8,347 bases of DNA from Sulfurimonas sp. (GTDB lineage: Bacteria; Campylobacterota; Campylobacteria; Campylobacterales; Sulfurimonadaceae). Positions 6,913 to 8,347 of the stretch are shown here, piece by piece. The notes beneath the pieces were generated by a model. That model was not told the DNA's origin. It worked only from the letters and a program-made list of their open reading frames with translations, and did not search any database. The DNA is taken from NCBI GenBank assembly GCA_027056465.1, contig JALUKS010000154.1:1-8347 (forward strand), read 5' to 3'. Positions within the stretch are counted from its first letter, which is position 1; every line of letters begins with the position of its first letter. Made by a program: the position numbers and the translations under genes.

Positions 6913-7503
6913 TTAATCTAAATCTATGTTAGTTTGAGAGTTATCGAGCATAAGAAGTCGACAACTCTTCTCTAAGATAGCAAGTCTCTTCGCCATCTCA
7001 TGAATATCTCTACTATAAGCATAGACACCATAACCACGAATAACCATAATGTTAGTTTTGTTAGTCTGTAAATAATAGGCTATTTCACTATCTGCTCTGT
7101 CATACCAGTCATCAAATTGTTTAGGGTCAATAACATCAATAGCCCCAATTTCAGTATGTCCAAAGTAATCTTTTGGGATGATGTTATCGTGATGGAGTGA
7201 GTAGGCAGTTGTAAACTGTGGCATGGAAAAACAGATAAATTTTGCTTCACTTATCTGTGAGTAAATACTATAGTGTATACTCGCATCTATACTTGCTTGA
7301 TTCCATCGATAATCTTTTTTAAAATAGAGCTCAATCATACTCATATCATCTAACGCATCAAAAATAGCCTCTTTAGTATTGATAACAAAACGGTTTGTTT
7401 CAGTTTTCGCTGAAATACTCCCGTGATAAATACCAAAAAAGTCCTTTCTAAACATAGAAAGAGCTAGAACGGAGAGCTTATTTTTGAGGTTAGCTCTATT
7501 CAT
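6913..7503 (-). CDS. Class II aldolase/adducin-fold protein lacking the zinc site
   Basis: A 196-residue protein matching the class II aldolase/adducin fold from end to end: FGIYHGSISAK (23-33) corresponds to the family's G-N-[IL]-S-x-R start, DASIHYSIY (73-81) to the E...H..iY segment, and GYGVYAYSRDIHEMAKR (157-173) to the HGv....-l-EA helix. Aligned from memory to E. coli L-fuculose-1-phosphate aldolase (FucA), the zinc ligands His92, His94 and His155 correspond to Phe92, Met94 and Tyr158, and catalytic Glu73 to Asp73. The normal aldolase chemistry is therefore unlikely; a structural, binding or new role is more plausible. The ATG lies 5 bases after the dnaJ stop and has no recognisable Shine-Dalgarno sequence, so it is probably translated by coupling to dnaJ. 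The cytoplasmic location is inferred from the absence of a signal or membrane segment. Fold is fairly sure, function unknown. Confidence 0.8.
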   Translation of the reverse strand: MNRANLKNKLSVLALSMFRKDFFGIYHGSISAKTETNRFVINTKEAIFDALDDMSMIELYFKKDYRWNQASIDASIHYSIYSQISEAKFICFSMPQFTTAYSLHHDNIIPKDYFGHTEIGAIDVIDPKQFDDWYDRADSEIAYYLQTNKTNIMVIRGYGVYAYSRDIHEMAKRLAILEKSCRLLMLDNSQTNIDLD

Positions 7504-7508
7504 AAGGC

Positions 7509-8347
7509 TTATTTAAACCAAGATTTCATTTTATCAATTGCTGATTCTAAAACACCCTCATGAGGTTTTGATTCTATGCCAAAAGAGTCTTGAAGTTTTG
7601 CAAGAAGTTCTGCCTGTTCTTCGTTTATCTTTTCTGGGTACTGGATGTTAATGATAGCTATCAAGTTCCCTTTTCCATGACCATGCACATCTGCTATACC
7701 TTCACCTCTAAATGTGAAACGCTGCTTATCTCTAGTACCAACAGAAAGCTCTAGTTCAAGTTCCCCTGTAAGAGATGGGATAGAGATAGTATCTCCTGTG
7801 ATAGCTTGAGTAAAGAAGACAGGAATCTCAATGTAAACATCATTATCATCACGGATAAAGTGTTTATCTTGTTCTACTTCAAAAGTGACATAGAGATCGC
7901 CACGGTTGCCTTTTTTGCCAATGTTTCCTTTTCCTGAAACACGTAATCTATTTCCAGTGTCTATTCCTGCTGGAATTTTTACTGTTACACTCTCTTTAAC
8001 TTCATCGTAGCCAGTACCTTTACAGCTTTTACAAGGGTTACTTGCTGAACTTCCTGTTCCATTACATACTGGACAAGTTTGTGTAAATGTCATAAAACCT
8101 TGCTGAACACCAACTTGTCCTTGACCACCACACTGTTTACATGTAGAGAGTTTACCATTTTTTGCACCAGTTCCTTTACACTCTTTACAAGCTTTTTTGT
8201 ATTTAAAGCTTACCTCTTTCTCACAACCAAAGACTGCATCACTAAAACTAATGTGCATATCGACATTCATATCGAGTGGGTATTTGTCCATATCGGCAGG
8301 GTTTTGACGTCTTCGTCCACCACCTGAACCACCGAAACCATTGAACA
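7509..8347 (-). CDS. dnaJ: Chaperone protein DnaJ (5' end outside the window)
   Basis: Hsp40 co-chaperone that delivers unfolded proteins to DnaK and stimulates its ATPase. The frame stays open to the window edge, giving about 278 visible residues; the J-domain with its HPD motif lies beyond 8347. The visible part opens with a Gly/Phe-rich stretch (FNGFGGSGGG), which marks the segment after the J-domain. Next comes the zinc-binding region (8010-8189) with four CxxCxGxG repeats: CKECKGTG, CKQCGGQG, CPVCNGTG and CKSCKGTG. These form two zinc sites and separate true DnaJ from CbpA. The substrate-binding beta domains follow (GNRGDLYV, then FFTQAITGDTISIPSLTG) and the C-terminus is complete. The ATG at 8291 is an internal methionine, not the start. 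No dnaK or grpE is visible nearby; in Campylobacter and Helicobacter, too, dnaJ is separate from them. Confidence 0.97.
   Translation of the reverse strand, partial: FNGFGGSGGGRRRQNPADMDKYPLDMNVDMHISFSDAVFGCEKEVSFKYKKACKECKGTGAKNGKLSTCKQCGGQGQVGVQQGFMTFTQTCPVCNGTGSSASNPCKSCKGTGYDEVKESVTVKIPAGIDTGNRLRVSGKGNIGKKGNRGDLYVTFEVEQDKHFIRDDNDVYIEIPVFFTQAITGDTISIPSLTGELELELSVGTRDKQRFTFRGEGIADVHGHGKGNLIAIINIQYPEKINEEQAELLAKLQDSFGIESKPHEGVLESAIDKMKSWFK

Noticed and set aside
8010..8189. Repeats in DNA over the four CxxCxGxG units as a tandem repeat element
   Set aside because: They are the normal DnaJ zinc-finger repeats at protein level and explain the pattern.
8289..8291. ATG as the dnaJ start
   Set aside because: The frame continues upstream to the window edge with the Gly/Phe-rich region expected between the J-domain and zinc finger, so this methionine is internal.
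8079..8327. Open frame of 82 codons on the plus strand
   Set aside because: Antisense to the DnaJ zinc-finger region; its Thr/Cys-rich product mirrors the CxxCxGxG repeats.
1..8347. CRISPR array, tRNA/rRNA genes, insertion sequences or phage genes
   Set aside because: Coding density is very high, gaps are at most 97 bp, and no regularly spaced repeats, transposase motifs or structured RNA genes are visible.

Overview
The window reads as a chromosomal segment of a member of the Campylobacterota (formerly Epsilonproteobacteria), probably a free-living Sulfurimonas/Sulfuricurvum-type organism. The base composition is AT-rich. The order (SurA-N/PpiD-like membrane chaperone)-ftsA-ftsZ is the one I know from Campylobacter jejuni (Cj0694-0696) and Helicobacter pylori (HP0977-0979). 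The phylum is fairly secure; the genus is a guess.

Left third, plus strand (1-2792): three tightly coupled genes. They encode a MacB/FtsX-type ABC permease, a LolD/MacB-type ABC ATPase, and an eight-helix membrane protein with VKOR/DsbB-like cysteine motifs. The junctions are ATGA and TAGATG, and the window itself opens with TAGATG, so the operon almost certainly continues upstream. The most economical reading is an envelope export or metal-handling ABC system coupled to a membrane thiol-redox protein. The substrate cannot be read from the sequence. A perfect 10-bp hairpin (2793-2819) closes this operon at the convergent junction with ftsZ.

Right two thirds, minus strand (transcribed from 8347 towards 2846): dnaJ (5' end outside the window), a class II aldolase/adducin-fold protein, a PpiD-like SurA-N membrane-anchored chaperone, ftsA and ftsZ. 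The dnaJ/aldolase-like gap is 5 bp, ppiD-like/ftsA is 1 bp and ftsA/ftsZ is 12 bp. The only sizeable gap, 97 bp in front of the ppiD-like gene, carries an AT-rich dyad and is the likely place for a promoter of the ppiD-like-ftsA-ftsZ unit. FtsA anchors and organises FtsZ at the division site. The PpiD-like protein would serve folding of exported proteins, and DnaJ serves cytosolic folding with DnaK.

The most interesting points are two. The aldolase-fold protein has lost every zinc ligand of its family, so it is probably not an aldolase. The VKOR-like protein appears to hold two copies of a Cys-Gly...Ser motif 81 residues apart and is encoded in an ABC transporter operon. I found no RNA genes, CRISPR arrays, insertion sequences, phage genes or defence genes.
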